The notes under the pieces: model-generated
Told to the model about the DNA's origin: nothing
Database searches by the model: none
Seen by the model: the letters and a program-made list of their open reading frames with translations, nothing else
Made by a program: the position numbers and the translations under genes
NCBI RefSeq assembly: GCF_014805625.2
Contig: NW_023998422.1
Coordinates: 2,534,126 to 2,598,125, forward strand
Source: Glossina fuscipes
Taxonomy: Eukaryota; Arthropoda; Insecta; Diptera; Glossinidae
Direction of reading: 5' to 3'
DNA: 64,000 bases
Part shown: piece by piece, positions 11,790-23,632 of the stretch
Layout: the number at the start of each line of letters is the position of its first letter
How positions within the stretch are numbered: the stretch's first letter is position 1

Positions 11790-12430
11790 CAATGATTTCC
11801 GGATATCCATAAGATTAGTTGTTACAAATGCAATTATTCTAATAAAAGAAGCGTTGAGGCAGTGACAAAGAATGTGCTATCTTGCGAGAAACAGTCCACA
11901 GTTGCAGATTGGAGAAGAGGACTTCAGATTTTCAGATTAATTGGTGTGTCGCAATTGTATGATCAAGACGAATTCTCGAAAATGTTTTGATCTTGATTTT
12001 CTTAATGCTGGTGAAAATAATTCCTTTCATAGTTGTCTCTTTAATTCCTCTTCCAAAGTGCATTTGAAGGTCCAACTTTTCTATGATTAGATCAGCTTGC
12101 GCATTTTCCAATAAACCGATATGACTTGGTATCCAAAATATTTTAATTTTGTCGCCGAATGTTGTGATGATATTCCTTAATATTTTGATGGAGGTCCAGT
12201 CACAGTGATATCTTTGAGTTTGCCTTTATATTAGCAAGGTTCGTGGCGTAAAGATAGCTCTGGTGATAGCGCAGGTGACAGACAGACTATATTTAAGAGA
12301 TGCCAACCGCCACATTCCACCATTTGGGTTCTTCAGCAATGAGATCCCTGAAGACGTAATTGGGAGCGTCTTTATTCTTGTATACAGAGAGCGAAATATC
12401 ACAGGAGTAGCCTTTCCAAACCCATGAAGG
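11790..12430 (-). mobile_element. LINE (non-LTR retrotransposon) 3' relic with RNase H
   Basis: On the minus strand, with frameshifts and stops, the C-terminal end of a LINE ORF2 can be read. At about 12310-12240 comes NPNGGMWRLASLKY then CAITRAI, matching the RNase H region around GG.WRLPS...A.AITRAI. At about 12135-12090 comes FWIPSHIGLLENAQAD, the RNase H signature W(V/I)PSH.GI.GNE.AD with the GNE decayed. Then IRLDHTIATHQ resembles the R.R.GHT..TH motif. At about 11919-11855 comes SPICNCG, then HILCHC, a CCHC knuckle typical of the extreme C terminus. Such elements (I, Jockey and LOA-like clades) copy themselves by target-primed reverse transcription. The reverse transcriptase and 5' part are absent, so this is a dead 5'-truncated copy. 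It sits between the F-box gene and its decayed copies. Confidence 0.75.
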
Positions 12431-12825
12431 CTTAAAAAGTCAAGCGCTTTGCTCCAAAAAAGTTTTCAATTATAAAAGTTGTGAAAAATTTAAAAACGTG
12501 ATTTTTTTTTTGTATGTTTGAAATGTTCGAACATACTGATTGGCAGCAAAAGATTGCTGATATTATTTTCCAAACAAAGAGCGCATGGACATCAATTTCT
12601 TAACAGAGATGTAGCTTCTGAGTCGATGATTCATCATATCGTTGTAATTATTACTACCGCGTTTATTATTGAGATTGCAAGAACTATACGCTTGAGTTTT
12701 ATCAGAAAGTACTTCCCGTTGTAATCCGTTCAAGGCTTGCAAGTCAAGTTTCATTTCTTTTCACGGACTTTAAGCGTACTTTCTCAGAAGACGAGATATT
12801 TTATTGTTAATAACAAAAACCTGAT
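12431..12825. other. No gene recognised
   Basis: Lies between the LINE relic and the F-box pseudogene. One short minus-strand frame (12563-12754) could extend the LINE, but I recognise no motif in it. Confidence 0.45.
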
Positions 12826-13215
12826 ATATTGTCACTACACGGCGAAATGGTACTAATAACCTTCAGTTACATGCCGCATGCAGACTTGCAACAAACAAAA
12901 TTAATTTGGAAAGAATGGTGCCAACTAGTGCCATGCTAGTAAAGTAGAAATCAATTATCATATGAAACATTGGGGAATATTTACGGTATCATGGAACATC
13001 ATAAGGATCTTTCAGAACATTTCATGTGTGAAAGCGCAGAGATACCTGACTATATACCACAGGCACCTGAATATATCAATCCCCGATATTTAGTAGAAGT
13101 TTTCAGAATATTAAGAACTCTAGGAGAACTAGGAGAAGTTTCGCGAACAACCAATCCTTTTATCATTTAACGATAATTTAGCAGAGCTCAAGGTTCTGAA
13201 TTTGCATGAATTGTG
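12826..13215 (+). pseudogene. Decayed F-box/LRR copy 1
   Basis: Four blocks match the F-box protein at 9632-11320 in the same order. At 12841-12939, GEMVLITFSYMPHADLQQTK then LIWKEWCQL matches F-box residues about 18-47 (YEMWRKIFGYLSHANLQQVK, LVCKDWNEL). At about 12976-13044, NIYGIMEHHKD...CESAEI matches NIVDIMYKRRK...YESVEV, residues about 67-90. At about 13095-13150, EVFRILRTLGELGEV matches QVFSNLGARILKLKV. At 13167-13215, NDNLAELKVLNLHEL matches QDCLPTLKELDLSC. A TAG after the F-box, a frameshift near 13160 and deletions between the blocks rule out a full product. The repeats beyond about residue 172 are lost. Confidence 0.75.
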
Positions 13216-13299
13216 TTCAACTTTGAATATGCCTTGAATTACTGACTTGATGACATCATAAAAAAAAATATTTGTTGCATTATTAAGTGCAACCGTTAC

Positions 13300-13520
13300 C
13301 ATAAAGAAAGTGCTAAGATACATTTTTATAAACATTAATCGCATAATTGTTCGCAGGAAAAACTAGAAAATTTTATTAAAATTATCTATGAACGAAAACA
13401 GGAAGGAAATGATTTTTGAATATAAAAGCATTACTGATCGTCATTGGTTAGGGGGGAAATTTCGTTTACGTAGAGCAAGGAGCCTGGACTTTATCGACTT
13501 GTACAGCCGTACCGATAAGT
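13300..13520 (+). pseudogene. Decayed F-box/LRR copy 2 (fragment)
   Basis: The same protein segment occurs again just after copy 1. NRIIVRRKN (13337-13363) matches SKLIIRKSN, and after a frameshift KLENFIKIIYERKQEGNDF matches NLRNIVDIMYKRRKYFFDC, residues about 63-82. A stop follows, and then EYKSITD may match TYESVEV. Later sequence, with a frame reading SLDFIDLYSRTDKLL, may be leucine-rich-repeat remnant, but that is weak. Repetition of residues 57-82 shows a second duplication rather than an extension of copy 1. Confidence 0.55.
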
Positions 13521-13813
13521 TGCTAAATCCCTGAGGTAAAATAGCGTTATATTGTCACCGAAAATGATAAAATTATCGTCTGCAACTTTTCTCCCCTTGC
13601 AGGTATAAAAATGTATTTTGTCTACTGTTCATTACTAGAAGCAATGCGGTCTTTATGTATCAACTGGAATAGTTTGCACCGCATTATTTGGTGGCATAGC
13701 ATTGAGTAAGAAATATTTGCCATTAAATAAAAATTCAAGCAATTCGCCGGGCAGTAGTAAATATATACAAAGTGTACAAAATATTTATGCATGTGTACAC
13801 ATGCATACACGCA

Positions 13814-13843
13814 CATGCAGTCATAGTTACCTATGACTGCATG
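13814..13843. repeat. Perfect 13-bp inverted repeat, 4-base loop
   Basis: The arm 'catgcagtcatag' at 13814-13826 is followed by the loop 'ttac' and the exact reverse complement at 13831-13843. It forms a hairpin or cruciform and is not part of any element I recognise. Confidence 0.9.
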
Positions 13844-14391
13844 CGGTTACCTGTGAATATAATTTCCAGACTTAAAATATCTTTTTGGGATGTAGAGAAC
13901 ATTAAACAAGAATAGGAAATATATATGTGTATGTTGTATGCAACATACATAAACAGTTGATGTATAGTAAGTAATGCGGTAAATACCTTAAGCACAAAGA
14001 AAGCTTTACATCTGCATTGACAACATAAAGTAAAAAAGCAACAACATAAACAAAACAAAACAAAACTAAACAAAAAATGGAAAAAATGAAAATTATAAAA
14101 AATATACATCATCACCGTCATCCACTGCGTTGTCATCGTCATCGTTTTCATCATCATGCTGAATAACATGACTTTCCGCTAAAACTTTAACCGACAATGA
14201 CACTACAACACATGATACAAGTTCATGTACGTACGTACCGACCGCAAATTCATGACGTTGAATGTATGTACATTATGTTGCATGTCGTCGTTGTTTAGGA
14301 AAATCCCCAGGTGACATGATGCGACATTGAATGACGATGAACGAATTCTGTTTTACCCTCCCTCCAACCAAAAAGAGAGATTTTCTTTTTC

Positions 14392-14419
14392 TTTTTTTTT
14401 TTTTTTTTTTTTTTTTTTT
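14392..14419. repeat. Poly(T) tract
   Basis: About 28 consecutive T. Confidence 0.9.
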
Positions 14420-14751
14420 CTTTCTTTTAAGATTTACTTGTATTTGGTTTTTCGCTTTAAAAGAAAATTAACATTTGTTGGTTTGTCATATTGGCACACT
14501 GATGACAGAAAACCCGAATGGCATAGACAGTATATTACAAGTATTACGTTATCTTTGTAATGTGCTCGCAGTTTGAGGGACGTAAAGCAGTTAGATCATC
14601 ATTATTTCGTGCACAAAATTTATGGGTTTATGGGTAAAGTAACGGTATACTATAAAAAGAATATACCAAAAACGGTAAAATAGATAGAAACATAAACAAA
14701 AAATTTCATATGAAACTGTAGCGTAATAATATGCGGTAACTAACGAGATGA

Positions 14752-14811
14752 ACCAACCAACCAACCAACCAATCAAACAACCAACCATTCAACCAACCAA
14801 CCAACCAACAA
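14752..14811. repeat. (CCAA)n microsatellite
   Basis: About 15 copies of CCAA with a few substitutions. A second array of the same unit is at 22483-22527. Confidence 0.9.
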
Positions 14812-17102
14812 CAACGCCTAAGTCAAGAGGGAAAATGTGAAATTAAAATAAAGAAAGATTTCAAACAAATTGTTTGTTTTGTTGTCGTTGTTGTTGTTTT
14901 TTTTTTTTTTTTTTTTTTTTTTGCAAAAAATGTATATGCTTTTGATTAAGAGAGTTTTAAATATAGTTTATTGTGTGTCCAGTATATAAACAAAAACCGC
15001 AAGCAGTGTTACGCAATTAACTTTAAATATTTATGTACTTGAATTAATTGCTACTTTATGGTCCTGTCTTTTTGAGTTTAAAAAGACCGCCTTAATCATG
15101 TGAACGCAACGAGAAGATGTTATTCAAAATGTTGTCTATCGTAAACTAAAATTGTTCGTTTATTTTGCAGGCTCTACTAAAAAGGCGATTAATCTTTGGA
15201 AGCAATTGACGAAAAGTTACTAGCGCGCTCATCATATTGTTGTAGTGAAGGGAAAAAACAATTTGGATGATCATGTCGAGAGCTGCACAGTGACTTATCA
15301 GAGCAATGCTTTACCAACCTTTGGACGAATAATCTGTTCGTAGAAGAAAATTACTTTATCGAGGCTTTATGGTTGTCACCCTCTAACGTTTCACTTTAAT
15401 TCAATTGCTTGTTCTATTGATTCCAGGGAATAAGAACTCAAAACACCCTATAATCAACTCTTCAGACTATCACATGGTTTTGCTTTCGACGATAATGTGT
15501 ACATGGAATTGGACAATTTCTAGAAGGTTAAAATGGATGTCCATCAAGTTGTAGTTCTTGATATCCTCTTGACCGCTCTTGCATCTTGAGGGCGACCGTT
15601 TTCGAATAGTGTAAATTCACTTTGACTTTAACTAATCATCTACCTGTAATGTAGTTTACGAGTGGCTTGCTCTGCTTCCAGTGATCTTACTATAGGGCCC
15701 TATAACCTTCTCACACTGCTATTGTGACAGGCTTGGAACAACTTGTAATCCGAAATTGTGTTGTTTTTCAGAAATTTCAAAGTGATCTATGAATTTTAAC
15801 TATAAAATTGCAAGGAGATTACTCATGCACGGTATAATCTTCTTCAATTGCTCCTAAAACTCGTTTTTGGCGAGTTTCGTTATATTGTGACGTTAGCAAC
15901 CCTATTACTTTTTAACGATTCGTATTGACCTTTATCTACTTATCATTCTTGAACGCCTTTTGTCTATCCTAGAGCATCACTTGTGTTCAAACCGAAAATC
16001 ACTATTTTCGAATAGCGTAGCTATGTGGAATCGAAGAGAGGACGTTGAAACTCCTGTGTCAGGCATGCGAAACTTTCTGCTTTATACTCTTTGCAGGGGC
16101 ATAAAAGTCAGTTTTTGGAGATTTTTGTGGAAGTTGGAGTTTCTTTAAAAAAATCCCCGAAAATGTGTTTATGACGTTTGTGTGAAATTGATTAACAGCA
16201 GCATGTCTAGCTCGTGGTATAGCAACAGCAATATGAAGAAATTAACTGCCACCAGGGAAATTAATTAAGCTTGATAGGTATTCATCAAATTAATATCGAT
16301 TACATAAAGACAAGAAATTGCTTACTTACTCTTGACGAAATATAGACAGGATTAAATCATCTTAATATTTTGCATTTAAGTTCATGAATAGTCAAATACA
16401 CTCTAGGAGATGTTCTAATCGCGTTAGGACGTTAGAAAACAAAACTCGTACTATTATAAGTGATGGAGATAATATACTCAAATAATTTTCCCTTGCATAT
16501 CCGATTAGCTTATGGTCAGTGAAAAGTTGATCTTTTATGTTAGTAGATAAGATTCTTTAAAATGGTTTGCTTTACTTTGTATTAATCAACAGAAAGACTT
16601 TACTCTTCTAATTGCAAAATGATAGACAGACACCATAAAAAGAAAAAAAAAAAAAAAACTTATTACAATTTGATGTTTTATTTATTATGTGAAAAGCAAT
16701 GACAAATTAGTTGTAAATCCTCACAACCATATAGTTGTGACGATATGCTTATAAAGACAGAAGTAAAAATTTACTATTCAATGTCACATTTTTAAGACTT
16801 ATTTGCGCATACAATTAAAACATAAACCAGTTTTTGTTAACATACTCGGCGCACTGAATAAATCATTGATTGAAATAAATCTTATTTATATCAACATTTA
16901 ATTATATTGTCTTTTATGTACAACCTCACCCAACTCTTACCATATATATGAAGGCAGGTATTTTATTTTATTTCTATTTTTTGTGTGCACTACGGACACA
17001 CGTGTTTTTAGTGAACATTTTTATATCATTTATCACTCTTTATAATCGCAACCGTCATGAGTGAACATACTATCGACTGTCCTTTTATATCACTTGCGTA
17101 TA

Positions 17103-17190
17103 CAGGCGTCACTCGCTTAATATGGTACTTGCAAAGCACGATTTCAACACAGCAGGGCACAAATTAACCGTGTTAAACGGGGAACGCCTG
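17103..17190. mobile_element. Pogo/Tigger-like MITE, 88 bp, TA-flanked
   Basis: The left end CAGGCGTCACTCGCTTAATA and the inverted right end CAGGCGTTCCCCGTTTAACA match at about 15 of the first 20 positions, and both are flanked by TA. CAG-starting terminal repeats with a TA target are typical of pogo/Tigger elements in the Tc1-mariner superfamily. The element is too short to encode a transposase, so it would be moved in trans. Confidence 0.7.
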
Positions 17191-17739
17191 TATATGCTGT
17201 AAATCGTAAAACCACAGCTGTTTCCTTCCGTAACCAGTTGTTCTTTGTGCATGTGCGAAAATCTCGTCTATCATTTTATTATCAACTGCGTAACACATAA
17301 AATCTTTAGAAAAATACATTGTCCTAGTGGACAGGTTCACCAGTTAAAAAAATACACAATTTGAAAATGGAACTATTTTCCTATGATATATAGAAATCAA
17401 TAATTATTGATTTGAGTCCGCCATGAAAAAGCCATTAACTCACTGAAAGCACCCTAACAAAAAATTATATTAAAAGTAAAAAGTTCTTCTAAAAATTGGG
17501 AATCATTCTACTACCCCATATTAAATAGTTAAGCTTTAGTTTGAGGCCATACGCAATTCATTGTAGAAAAGCACATGAACGCGCGTAGAAAATCGTGTAA
17601 AAAAAGATATACGTTGAAAATAGACAACCATTTAGGCTAATTCGAAAAATTTTACATTGAAAACCCTACACTCAGATACAGTCCAGAGCTAAATACCCCA
17701 CACTACCCCACACTGCCCTGCAATTATTCATATAATAAT
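17191..17739. other. No gene recognised
   Basis: AT-rich, with a few short frames and no domain or repeat I recognise. Confidence 0.5.
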
Positions 17740-18010
17740 TTTTGAAAATAACGCGTTATATGGCAAGTGGTCGAAAAAGTGATCCGATCCGAATCATTTT
17801 CGCCAGCCTACTTCCTTGTGCCAAAACATATCCATGTGCCAAATTTCACATATATATCTCAATTATTGCGACCTATAGATTAAACATGAAAAATACGAGT
17901 TGACAGACGAACAGACAGTAATTACGAATCGATCGGTATAGTCAAAATCTCCGCACAAAGTTAATATATCTTTGTAGCGCAAGTGGTTTAGAATGTAACG
18001 AATAAAACTT
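17740..18010 (-). repeat. Dispersed repeat family A, copy 2
   Basis: The reverse complement carries the family blocks in order: 'cgcaattattga', the 'tgaaatttggcacatgga' stretch and a 'ctgtctgttcgtctgtca' run. The outer end lies near 18000, with 'gcgcaagtggtttaga' corresponding to the ACCACTTG hairpin start. Confidence 0.6.
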
Positions 18011-20061
18011 AACTGGAGATCATATCTGTAGTATCGAAAAACGCTGTCCAAAAAAAAAGACATGCTTTAAAAGGAAGTACATGTTTTCGTTTGAAGCCAA
18101 ACTGTAATAATAAAGATTATTTAAACAATTCCCGAAAACATTTAAAGTGCAAGTGCCAACTTTCTAAAAGCAATAAACTTTTCGAGACCTCTTCAAATGT
18201 CGCCAGAAGGCAGAACGCATTGCATTAAATTACATATTTCACTAACTGTTGTCTATAGAAAAGGCAGAGTCGCTTTCAATGCCGTGCAAAAAAAGAGCTA
18301 TGGTAAAATGAGATATCTATTCTCTTCTCCTTATCACAGTCTAGCGATTATCCCAAAAGTCGTTATTATTGATCAGAATCTGTATATAAAGGTAAAATTT
18401 CAAATCGCCGCGACCATATAATAAATAGCAGTAGAATAAATGGCCAACGCATCAGAAAGGATTAACTTTCTGGTATTAAAAGGTAGCATCACTTGTGATC
18501 CTTGCATTATTTTTTTTTTTTTTGCATTAAAGTTTCACTTATCGTTAACAATAAGCGAATCCCTAGAGGAAGCGGAAAGTTAAGGTGTAATATTACGAGC
18601 CCTTCAGAAGTCGAGGCCGTAGTAGAAAAGTCACCGAAACCGCATCTGGTTATTTAAGATTTAAAAAGCGACTACTTATACAAATGTTTTCTGTGAAAAA
18701 AATCGTATGAATTGCGCGCACACACCCTTTTTTACGTAAAATAATTCACTGTAGCATGAATAAACACGACCCTCCTTAAAACGAATACAGTTTTGTGTTT
18801 AGTCTAACCTGGATTATGAAAGATAAAATTTACTTAATATCTTACTTGCTGTATGCATACAAATGCCCATAAGACAAAAATAGTTGTATAATATATTTGT
18901 TCCATCATTTGTAACAATCAGATCAAACATTTTTTGGAATATGTTTGGTCTTGATTAGCAAAACTTTGCGAATTAGACTTGCATGCTTCCCATTTGCTTT
19001 TAAAATGCTTAAGTTTACAAAATCGAGGTGGAAAGCTAAGTATTGACATAATTATTGACATAACAATTCTTAACGACCGACAAAATTCATGAAAACTGCT
19101 CACTGTAATGTGCAATCTGGAATAGATAGCAGAACTAATGCGTTCTCAGACTTCCGGTACAAGAGATGTGTATAATCGGCACATAAGCATCCATAGTGCA
19201 CCTGAAATTGTAACTTACGATCTATAGCGATTTATATACGTATCAGACCTCTAGCACACCAAAAATATCTACGAAAAGTTTCCAAAATTTCCATGTAAAA
19301 ATGCAAGTGACCAGCCCACTGTAAACTGAATATGTAACTTATAATCTAGAGCATATATCAGGCTAAAACTTTGTGACGATATTCCCCAAAGCCTTTTAGA
19401 AGCTCAGCTAAGAGTTTGTAGATATTTCACAAGCAATCATAATAAACTTAAGTTGATAACTTACCATCCAGTGCAGACAGTAATCCACAGCTTTATCGCA
19501 TCCGTCCATTTTGACGATTCAAAATCTATATATGTCCATACGTTGTACATTTTGTTTTTAATACCTTCATGTAGCAAATATATGGGCCAATCCTGCTCTC
19601 CTGGGACACGCCCATTTTGCTGTTTCTCGACGGGATGTACTTATTTTTACCGACATTTTTTTTTAGATTTTCTATATGATAGACGTGTACGTGAACAGAC
19701 CATGCCCATTTTTTTAATAAATATTCCTAACTGATCATGCAATGCTTATGTCAAACATCAGCTATCCTATCTTTATTTTTGCGATCGTGGCGATTAGCAA
19801 AATATTACCCGGGTTTCAGTAAAAATAGGTATATACAAACGGGCAAATCCCGTGGTAAGAGAAGTTCAAGAAGAAGAAAAATGCACTTCAGAAGTACCTT
19901 ACAACTGTAATTTATAATCTACAACAACTGCCGCCGACCTATAGCTTTATAGAAATATTTATCTACATTATCTAAAAGCTTGGTTTAAGTCGACTGACTT
20001 AATACTCTAGATATCCTCTACATGTAACGATCTTTTTTTCTGTTTTTTTTTTTTTTTTTGA
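18011..20061. other. No gene recognised; weak internal repeats
   Basis: Near 19211, 19333 and 19911 a similar phrase of the type 'tgtaacttataatctaga' recurs, which suggests a diverged tandem or dispersed repeat with spacing of about 120 bases or more. Frames are short and unrecognised. Confidence 0.4.
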
Positions 20062-20070
20062 CATGATCAA

Positions 20071-20293
20071 GCACTCAGAGAGAAGATAGCAAAAAGAAAG
20101 CGGGCGACAAGTGTTGTGTCTTTACGGTTTAAGTACTTGCAACAGCTAGGACCGAAGAAAATTCTAGTGCATTTGAGATTAGAACTCGCGGACACTGGCG
20201 TTACGGTCGCCCTTCTAGCATACTCGGCTAGTCATGTGAAAACATTCACCAAGGGTTGCTTAAAGTTTAAGGAGAAAGAGGGCGTAACCAGAG
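20071..20293 (+). other. Possible internal exon (about 74 codons)
   Basis: A T-rich tract (about 20032-20059) is followed by the first AG at 20070-20071. One frame is then open from 20062 to a strong donor, 'ccagag|gtaagtaa', at 20293/20294. The reading is basic at its start (REKIAKRKR) and contains LQQLGPKKILVHLRLELADT and KTFTKGCLKFKEKEG. I recognise no family. It could be an exon of a gene extending beyond the window, an old element fragment, or chance. Confidence 0.22.
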
Positions 20294-20301
20294 GTAAGTA
20301 A

Positions 20302-21357
20302 CCACAATACACTTGAAGCTGTACCCTACCCTCTATTAAGATAGATATTGCTCTTTACCGTAATAGAAGCATTTACGGAAGCCTTCAAAAATTTTAAAAA
20401 GAAGGAAAAGAGTGTCACCAGTCCACCACCGTGACGCGTAAAACTTTTGTGAAACCTTGGAAAATGGTGCTTGCGAAATAATAACATGATCTCCGAAAAT
20501 GTATGTATACCGACCTGACGTGATAGGAGTAATACAAATTCGCCTCAAACCGTTTACAATTTTCTTCCAATGCGTTGTGCTCAACGCTATCCGTGAGTTA
20601 TTAGATGCATTCGAATGAATTATTTATCGTTGCGTGCTATGTTTTAATATGACATTAACTGAGCTATTGAAGTGAATGCCAATGAATTGGAAAGCATTTA
20701 AAGAAAATCTGTAACTACGAGCTAGTTATCCAGCAATTGATTTTATTTCACATTAGTTTATTAATTTTATTGTTTACATATATAAAGAGCACGCTGATTA
20801 TTGTATTTGTAGAGGAATGCGAGAAAAGAAAATCAAGTCAAATCGCATGCACATGACGGGCAATCCAATCCAATCCCTTGGCTGGCAAATTCCATAATTT
20901 GTAAAGTTGTTTGAAACTAATTAAAAAATATATAAATATATATATGTATATATATATATATATTTATGAACGAGAGAGAATTCAAATAGAAATCAAATGA
21001 AATTTTCACATTTTTTAATGATTTGACGAAAATTTAATGTAACGGAATATTTTATGGCCAGTGCCAGGCAAGTTATTGGCGACTCTATGTATGAATTATG
21101 AACTTGTTTTTTCTTACATTACTTGCACTGAATAAACTTGATTTGTGTGCTGTTTCTTTGATTTTCTTTTGTTGTTGTTACTGTTACTATTTTTTTTTTT
21201 GGCATGTCTAGCGCAGACAAATAAACAAATAGTCATTCGACAAAGCAGCAATAAAAAGTTGTAAGTGGTGTGCAAAACAAAAGCAAAGTATGAAATAAAT
21301 AATTGTTGCTTATCCAACAATGCGCTAATAGTAACTAGTTTTCGTTTTTCATTTTCA
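20302..21357. other. No gene recognised
   Basis: Contains an (AT)n-rich patch near 20930-20962. There are short minus- and plus-strand frames only. Confidence 0.5.
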
Positions 21358-22045
21358 TACCCTACGCTGTTTGTGGTAAAAGTGCAGCAAGTTTTGGGCG
21401 AATGTATGCGACACCCAAAAGGTTTTAAAATAGACTTGAGTTTTAGTTACAGAAACCGATTTGAAATCAATTTCGAAATCGATTCAAGGAAATCAGTCCG
21501 GCTGTCCATTTGATATTTGGTCATAATTTTTTTAGTTTCAAACTAATAGGTTCGAGTTTTCGATATATTGCGATGATATGTGTGAGTTGAAGGACAGTGA
21601 ATGCATTTTGCCCAAAGACGATGTTACTGATTGATAGATTGGATCGAATAACTTCCTCTTAAAAAAATTATTACTCTCTCTATTAATTAGTATAAGATAT
21701 TGTTTTATTAAGTTGACCGAATATAAAAATGTTGAGAATGATTGGAGCAAATGCTTTGAACTCTCTATACTAACTATATAAACGCTCTTCTTAAGCTAAA
21801 ATTAAGTCTTTGTGTGTCCATAAGATCTAACTTTTTCTCTTATCGAATGACCACTATTCCAGAATATTGATTACAACAATTTCTAAGGTAAATTTGAACT
21901 GCATAAAAACATAATTCGGTTTGCCTTCCTATTTCAAAACTCTCTCTCTCATGTGAAGTAAGATTGATATTTTATGATAAATGTGGCGAAGTAGTGTTTG
22001 GATCTTTCATAGTCGACTTTGCTCAACTATGATGTTTTAACTTGT
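21358..22045 (+). repeat. Dispersed repeat family A, copy 3 (both ends)
   Basis: Starts TACCCTACGCTGTTTGTGGT and keeps the 'gacacccaaaag' block. It ends near 22045 with 'catagtcgactttgctcaactatg', a 6-base-arm hairpin followed by TTTTAACTTG. The same ending is seen in copies 5 and 6. This is the longest copy with both ends visible, about 690 bases. It has no coding capacity. Confidence 0.6.
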
Positions 22046-22482
22046 TTTTTTCGCTTTTTGTTCTTTTTTTTTTTGTTGATTGCATAGACTCTGAAGTCTT
22101 TAGGTTCAACTAATGCTATCGCTATTGACTATTGATTCTGTCATTGTTTAGTCTTAATTATATCTCGGCATGTGCTTTTGCATGCCATAAAATGGCACAC
22201 GCATGCCACACGCCTTCGTTCTCCGACTCGCCAGCCTCCTCTGTCTAATTGCCTGCCTGTCTACGAAACGGTGGTGTCAAAAATTCTTCCATGTACCTCG
22301 TATGCACAAATATTTATTTGAAAAATTCTTACATGTTTTATAACCGACTATGTTTGCTTTTATTGTCTCTCTAAATAAATACATCAATGTTTTGTACTTA
22401 GCTTTGCTTAACTTAACTATCGGCAAGAGCAGCATTCAAGCGTATGGTCACGCTTCTAAGTTTACCAATCAGGCAGCCAATG

Positions 22483-22527
22483 AACCAACCAACCAACCAA
22501 CCAACCAACCAGCAAACCAACCGACCA
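22483..22527. repeat. (CCAA)n microsatellite
   Basis: About 11 imperfect copies of CCAA, the same unit as at 14752-14811. Confidence 0.9.
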
Positions 22528-23566
22528 AAGGTGAAACGCATCTTTGGTGAATTATCTTAAGCATCTTTACTTGTTTAGCTGATTGAATGTAACGACGAAA
22601 CATTGTCAAAGCCAAAGTTATTGTTTTGAAACTCAACGCTTTTGGTTAAGTCAAGTCAACTAAGTCCAAGTTAAGTAAGCTGACGGCAAGCAGTTATAGT
22701 AAAAATCCTAACGAAATGTTGTTCCTCACGCACTCGCAAATATAGTAAAATTCCAACGAAACGTGTTTAAATAAAATTGGACAACAATAACAACAACAAT
22801 AACAACAAAAACAAAAGACATTGAAATGATTCGGTTACATAAGAACTTGTAAAGTATTTAAGTAGAGCTTAACAACAGTAAGCTCCACCATACGATTGCA
22901 TTCTTGAAAACATTTTGTTTTTGCACAAAAACACATCATTGACCACATGTTGACGTTCTTTGCCTTTTATTTTTATTTGTTTATATTTATTTTTACGTTT
23001 CTTTTTTTTTTTTTTTCTTGCTTATCGTTTTTCTATTAGACTAGAGTTGTTGACTTTTTAGGTGTTGTTGCTGTTGTTGTTCTTGTTATTGCTTTTTTTT
23101 TAAGGTCCTCTTAGTTTAGAATACATATTTGGTCACAAAATGCATTGCTACGTACATACCTGTGTATGTATGCTAGTTATTGTGGTGCGTGTGGCTCTCT
23201 GTCATGCCATAAACGCACAAGTTTTTCCTGCTTTGTATTAAAGCCTTTGTGGTATTTTCTCACATATAAAAACATACATAGATGTAGATATGCGCTCTTA
23301 CGAATTATACGTACCCACTGTTATTGTATCGTTTTTCTTTTCTTTTCTTTGTTTTTTTTTTTTTTTTTGGATATTTATTGGTTTTATTTTTCTGTTCTTC
23401 TTTCTCTGTTATGAAATATGCGCACAACTAGCAACATATCAAGTAATAATGTTGTACAACAACATAAACAACATGTTATGAAAAGTATTTTATATCATCT
23501 TACAATGACTTTGACATTAGTAACGGTTATTTGGTTTTTGTCTAACTAACTAAATGACATCATTGC

Positions 23567-23632
23567 GCCTGACTGCCTGAATACCTGCCTGCCTGCATGC
23601 ATGTTTGCCTGCCTGCCTGCCTGACTGCCTGA
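23567..23632. repeat. Degenerate (GCCT)n array
   Basis: Repeats of GCCT interrupted by GACT and GCAT units. Confidence 0.85.

Larger units (their letters stand above)
13521..17102. other. No gene recognised; simple repeats
   Basis: Contains a 13-base-arm hairpin, a long poly(T), (CCAA)n and several other poly(T)/(A) tracts (about 14899-14922 and 16646-16660). A frame at 14110-14164 reads a His/Arg-rich peptide from CAT-rich DNA and is probably a repeat artefact. Between 15168 and 16150 there are longer unbroken stretches interrupted by stops, with no motif I can name. Confidence 0.5.
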
